Of a stretch of DNA of 8,844 nucleotides, positions 6,029 through 8,844 are shown in pieces. Within the stretch, counting starts at the first letter, position 1; each line of letters starts with the position of its first letter. The position numbers and the translations under genes are program-made. Below the pieces are notes generated by a model. That model ran no database searches. It worked only from the letters and a program-made list of their open reading frames with translations, and was not told the DNA's origin. Source of the stretch: an uncultured Flammeovirgaceae bacterium (lineage in GTDB: Bacteria > Bacteroidota > Bacteroidia > Cytophagales > Cyclobacteriaceae); NCBI GenBank assembly GCA_946480685.1, contig CAMLLI010000116.1, positions 1-8,844 of the forward strand, given 5' to 3'.

Positions 6029-6925
6029 ATGGCAAAGCGTTCGCAGCAGAAAACGGAGACACCGGTATATTGTCTGGATACATTCAGTGAGAAAGCAAAA
6101 GAAAATGCTTTTTACATTGAGACACTCAAAAGTCACCTGAAGCAACATCCGTTCATCAGTAAACCGCATCGTCATGATTTTTACCTGGTGCTATATATCA
6201 CGCAGGGAAGTGGTGAGCATACGATCGACTTTGTTACCTACCCGGTTGCACCGAACAGTTTTTTCTTAATGACTCCGGGACAGGTACATTCGTGGAAGCT
6301 TAGTGCCGATGCCGATGGTTTTATACTCTTCTTTACTTCCGAGTTTTATCAGCTTGACAAGAGTGAAAAACATTTGCTTGGCTTTCCATTCTTTCAGTCG
6401 CTCAACACCGATGCACATCTTCAACTCAAAAAAAATGCTGAACCGATGATCGATGTGATCATTCGCGAAATGCTTCGCGACTATACATCAAACGGCTCGC
6501 TGAATCTTCAGCTCTTTCGCAGTTACCTCGATATAATTTTACTCAAGCTGGCAGATCATTATCCGCAGCGAAGTAACGGTGTGGCATCGTCCAACAGCAC
6601 CTATAAGCTTCGCATGCTGGGCGAACTTATTGATCAGCATTATAGTGAACACAAACAGCCTCATGTATATGCTTCACTCATGAATTTATCCGCATCGTAT
6701 CTGAATAATTTATGCAAGCAGATGTTAGGAAAAACGTTGAGCGATCTCATCCAGGAGCGCATTGTTCTCGAGGCAAAACGTTTCTTTGCTTATTCCGATC
6801 TTACCATCAGTCAGGTGTCGGACAAACTCAATTTCAATGAAGCATCCTATTTCATCCGCTTCTTTAAAAAACAAACCGGTGTTACGCCTGAGCAATTTCG
6901 CGAGCAGATAAATCGTGCTATATAA
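6029..6925 (+). CDS. AraC-family transcriptional regulator with cupin sensor domain
   Basis: This 298-aa regulator has an N-terminal AraC-type cupin domain (about 25-110) and a C-terminal double helix-turn-helix DNA-binding domain (about 195-295). The cupin has KPHRHDFY (His47, His49) and PGQVHSW (His87), the pattern of metal- or ligand-binding cupin histidines, plus Gly-Ser-Gly-Glu-His at 60-64. The DNA-binding end has the family signature ISQVSDKLNFNEASYFIRFF (260-279), then KKQTGVTPEQFR. It starts 91 bp after the ankyrin gene in the same direction with no clear terminator between, so it may share the operon; a TATATTCG at 5972-5979 could be a weak -7 element of its own. It plausibly controls the hem genes and catalase, with heme, iron or peroxide as possible signals, but the sequence does not show the ligand. 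Confidence 0.92.
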   Translation: MAKRSQQKTETPVYCLDTFSEKAKENAFYIETLKSHLKQHPFISKPHRHDFYLVLYITQGSGEHTIDFVTYPVAPNSFFLMTPGQVHSWKLSADADGFILFFTSEFYQLDKSEKHLLGFPFFQSLNTDAHLQLKKNAEPMIDVIIREMLRDYTSNGSLNLQLFRSYLDIILLKLADHYPQRSNGVASSNSTYKLRMLGELIDQHYSEHKQPHVYASLMNLSASYLNNLCKQMLGKTLSDLIQERIVLEAKRFFAYSDLTISQVSDKLNFNEASYFIRFFKKQTGVTPEQFREQINRAI

Positions 6926-6937
6926 ACGCTGTTTTGT

Positions 6938-6970
6938 ACGCTAACTTTTCCCTTTCCGAAAGCGTTTTTT
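6938..6970 (+). terminator. Possible intrinsic terminator after the AraC gene
   Basis: ACGCT at 6938-6942 pairs with AGCGT at 6961-6965, followed by a run of six T at 6965-6970. An outer alternative pairs AAACGCT (6924-6930) with AGCGTTT (6961-6967), and a small CTTT-CCG-AAAG hairpin (6952-6962) lies inside. The stem is short and the loop long, so the T run is the main evidence. Confidence 0.4.
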
Positions 6971-6992
6971 ACAGTGAACAACAACTTGAATT

Positions 6993-7385
6993 ATGGTAGG
7001 AAAAGGAACAAAACTGTATAGCGTGCTGCACCAGAAATGCCCGCGCTGCCACGAAGGCGATATGTTTTCTCATAGTGTGTGGAGTCCTAAATTTTCAACC
7101 ATGCACAAGAATTGTCCGGAATGTGGTTTTGATTTTATACAAGAGCCATCGTATTACTTCGGTGCCATGTATTTCAGTTATGCCTTCCAGGTAGCCGTGT
7201 TTGTATTGGTATACCTGGTGCTGCGATATACTTACGATCCGGATACCTGGACGTACGTAATCTTTATGATACTGGGAGCGATACTGATACTGCCGATCAA
7301 CTTCCGCATGTCGCGCGCGGCATGGATTAATCTGTTTGTATCATACCAGCCGAACGGAGATCGTCACCTGGCTGAAAAAATATGA
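6993..7385 (+). CDS. DUF983 family membrane protein with zinc ribbon
   Basis: A 130-aa protein of the DUF983 family. Two CxxC pairs, CPRC (16-19) and CPEC (41-44), form a probable zinc ribbon, with CHEGDMF directly after the first, a family signature. Two hydrophobic segments follow (about 59-78 and 86-103), so it is probably an inner-membrane protein with the ribbon in the cytoplasm. The family is common in Bacteroidota and Alphaproteobacteria; its function is unknown. It follows the AraC gene by 67 bp across a probable terminator, so it is likely a separate unit and no role in the heme locus can be claimed. Confidence 0.88.
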   Translation: MVGKGTKLYSVLHQKCPRCHEGDMFSHSVWSPKFSTMHKNCPECGFDFIQEPSYYFGAMYFSYAFQVAVFVLVYLVLRYTYDPDTWTYVIFMILGAILILPINFRMSRAAWINLFVSYQPNGDRHLAEKI

Positions 7386-7456
7386 AATCAGGGCGGTAAA
7401 CTCTTCGATTGTCATTCAAGTGTATTACTTTTAACATCCGATCGAAAAAGGATGGG

Positions 7457-7463
7457 AAAGGAG
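7457..7463 (+). promoter_or_regulatory. Shine-Dalgarno sequence that fixes the response-regulator start
   Basis: AAAGGAG lies 11 bp before the ATG at 7475, within the GGGAAAGGAG stretch. It is one of the few clear Shine-Dalgarno sequences in the window and supports the ATG at 7475 over the TTG at 7409. Confidence 0.5.
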
Positions 7464-7474
7464 CACAGACACCT

Positions 7475-7825
7475 ATGAAGATTTTACTGATTGATGATGA
7501 GCAACTTGATGTTTTTATAGCCCAGAAACTCCTGAGCCTGGAGTTTGATACCACGGGCATTGCATCGTATGGGCAGGCACTTCAGTGGGCAAAAGAAAAT
7601 CACTTTGATGTTGTTCTGATCGATTATTACCTGGAAGATGGCAAGCTGGGTAAAGATATGCTTCGCGAACTTCTTGCTATAAAAGGAAAAGCGTTCAAGC
7701 CCTATTTACTTACCAACTATGTAGACGGTCAGGAATATGAGGGTTTGAAAAGAGACGGCTTCCTTGCTATCATTGAGAAACCGCTTACGCTGGAGAAGTT
7801 CAAACAGCAATTACAATTATCCTGA
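7475..7825 (+). CDS. Stand-alone response-regulator receiver protein
   Basis: A 116-aa protein that is a complete CheY-like receiver domain with no output domain. It has the acidic pair Asp8-Asp9 (ILLIDDEQ), phosphate-accepting Asp50 (VVLIDYYLEDG), the switch Thr80 (YLLTNYVDG) and the conserved Lys102 (EKPLT). Phosphorylation by a histidine kinase is expected, with the signal passed by protein contact. No kinase is in the window. The start at 7475 gives the standard MKILLIDDE beginning and has a good ribosome binding site; longer versions upstream would add residues unlike any receiver. The gene follows the DUF983 gene by 89 bp and is convergent with the peptidase gene. Confidence 0.92.
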   Translation: MKILLIDDEQLDVFIAQKLLSLEFDTTGIASYGQALQWAKENHFDVVLIDYYLEDGKLGKDMLRELLAIKGKAFKPYLLTNYVDGQEYEGLKRDGFLAIIEKPLTLEKFKQQLQLS

Positions 7826-7846
7826 AATATATACTGGTATAAATGC

Positions 7847-7878
7847 GGTAACACACGTGTGGAAACAGGTGTGTTACC
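7847..7878. terminator. Perfect 10-bp hairpin between convergent genes
   Basis: GGTAACACAC at 7847-7856 and GTGTGTTACC at 7869-7878 are exact inverted copies around a 12-nt loop. It lies between the + strand receiver gene, whose stop ends at 7825, and the - strand peptidase gene, whose stop is at 7884-7886, so it may terminate both. Neither side has a T tract, which makes it a weak Rho-independent terminator but a good stem for an mRNA 3' end. Confidence 0.55.
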
Positions 7879-7883
7879 CTGCG

Positions 7884-8844
7884 TTAGTTCTGTATACTCT
7901 TGAGTGGACTCTCAATATAAGTAACATCCGGTTCGCGTGCCGGTATATGTACCGGTGACAACTCCAGATCATTTAGCAACAAAGCATCCGGTACAATGAA
8001 TGAGACAAGTCCGTTGCTACCCGTGTCATTGGTATAAACCCGTTGTAGTTTGCTGATGCCGGCGATGCGTTTCAGATTTTTCAACGCTACGGAAGTCAAT
8101 CGCACCCTGCGCATCAATTCTTCTTTTCCGGTAGCAAGATCTACTTTATAGAACTGCGAAATGCCCTGACCGGATTCTGAACTTTCACGGGCGATGATCG
8201 CGAAGTCAAGTCCTTCCGCACGTGCTGTCTCAATCAAAGCCTGCTTCAGAGCCTGCTGCGATATACCTTTATCACTCACCACTTCCAGCACCCCCGGACC
8301 GTTGGCATGACCTGTAGCGGTTTGTCCCGGACGTGACAGCGATCGATCGTTCATCAGATTTTTCAACACACCTTTTTCCACGAGTACAAGTTGATCTGCA
8401 GGTACTACACCTTCTTCATCAATGTTGTACGAGCCAAGCAGTGTCTCACCATTGAATTTACGAAGCGGAGCACGTGCATATATACTGATGCTGTTGTCCA
8501 CGATGATTTTACCAATGCGGTTATCCATTGTGTTCCCTGCATCCGGACGATTTTCATTTATATTCGGAATGTTATCCGTTGCCATCAATCCATCACGCGA
8601 TGTCAGAAATATATTCGAAAATACCTGTGCCGTAGCAGCACCTATAAAAAGCACCGGGCCTGTATAATCATCTTCGAGTGTAACTTCGTCTCCGCTTTTC
8701 AATAAGCGTTCAGCAACCGTCTTTGCTTCAGCCTGTACTTTTTCAAGCGCGGGAAGATCATCCGGAGAAGTTACCTGGTAACCTATATTATCAAATGCAG
8801 AATCCCCATTCTTGTTTTTTACTTCGATGCGGCAATGCAGCATC
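7884..8844 (-). CDS. TldD/PmbA-family (U62) peptidase, C-terminal part, cut by the right edge
   Basis: The frame is open to the right edge; the methionine nearest the edge is probably internal and the N-terminal part lies outside. Visible are about 319 residues of the TldD/PmbA C-terminal half: YTGPVLFIGAATAQVF (near residue 60), a turn of the type SYNIDEEGVVPADQLVLV, the downstream GVLKNLMNDRSLS, and the conserved TGHANGPG stretch. Members of this family act as zinc peptidases or partners in maturing peptides and removing unstable proteins. The HExxxH zinc motif of true TldD enzymes is not in the visible part, so whether this copy is active cannot be judged. It resembles the larger Bacteroidota members with a GPVLF motif. 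The gene is convergent with the receiver gene and unrelated to the heme locus as far as can be seen. Confidence 0.87.
   Translation of the reverse strand, partial: MLHCRIEVKNKNGDSAFDNIGYQVTSPDDLPALEKVQAEAKTVAERLLKSGDEVTLEDDYTGPVLFIGAATAQVFSNIFLTSRDGLMATDNIPNINENRPDAGNTMDNRIGKIIVDNSISIYARAPLRKFNGETLLGSYNIDEEGVVPADQLVLVEKGVLKNLMNDRSLSRPGQTATGHANGPGVLEVVSDKGISQQALKQALIETARAEGLDFAIIARESSESGQGISQFYKVDLATGKEELMRRVRLTSVALKNLKRIAGISKLQRVYTNDTGSNGLVSFIVPDALLLNDLELSPVHIPAREPDVTYIESPLKSIQN

Noticed and set aside
7409..7474. Longer receiver protein starting at TTG 7409
   Set aside because: The extra 22 residues are not receiver-like, while the ATG at 7475 gives the standard start and has a Shine-Dalgarno sequence.

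Overview
The window looks like a stretch of a Bacteroidota chromosome, probably from the Cytophagia/Chitinophagia side, though the genus cannot be told. The signs are -7 elements close to TAnnTTTG with an upstream TTG in place of E. coli-type promoters, few Shine-Dalgarno sequences, a DUF983 membrane zinc-ribbon protein, a TldD/PmbA-type peptidase with the GPVLF motif, and moderate GC with many TATA tetranucleotides. Nine genes read on the + strand; the last gene reads on the - strand. No insertion sequence, CRISPR array, tRNA or rRNA was seen.

Left part (1-1709): the 3' part of purT (purine synthesis) runs off the left edge, followed by a small TerB-like protein. A gap of about 600 bp then holds a non-coding array built almost entirely of 7-bp words of the AGCTGCG / GGCTGCT type. 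It is arranged as a left block (1107-1177) and, in opposite orientation, two full and one partial longer units of about 104-115 bp (1305-1574). The catalase promoter lies at the right end of this gap, with a possible OxyR-like half operator upstream.

Centre (1710-6925): a catalase with a Sec signal peptide, then a strong hairpin, then closely packed hemA (glutamyl-tRNA reductase), hemH (ferrochelatase) and a small ankyrin-repeat protein with its own signal peptide, then an AraC-family regulator with a cupin sensor domain. This is the most interesting part. The locus joins an exported heme enzyme, the committed and final steps of heme synthesis, and an exported ankyrin protein of the kind known to be needed for catalase activity or heme loading in Pseudomonas aeruginosa (AnkB/KatB) and Campylobacter jejuni (Cj1386/KatA). 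It reads as a self-contained unit for making an active periplasmic catalase, probably under the AraC regulator. The glutamyl-tRNA reductase is short, lacking the usual C-terminal dimerisation domain, and the ferrochelatase carries a cluster of five cysteines.

Right part (6926-8844): a DUF983 membrane zinc-ribbon protein, a stand-alone response-regulator receiver domain, a perfect 10-bp hairpin between convergent genes, and the C-terminal part of a TldD/PmbA-family peptidase on the - strand, cut by the right edge.

Across the genes, isoleucine ATA codons are used almost only after codons ending in T, so that TATA is created. I counted this by hand in four genes and report it as a separate finding.
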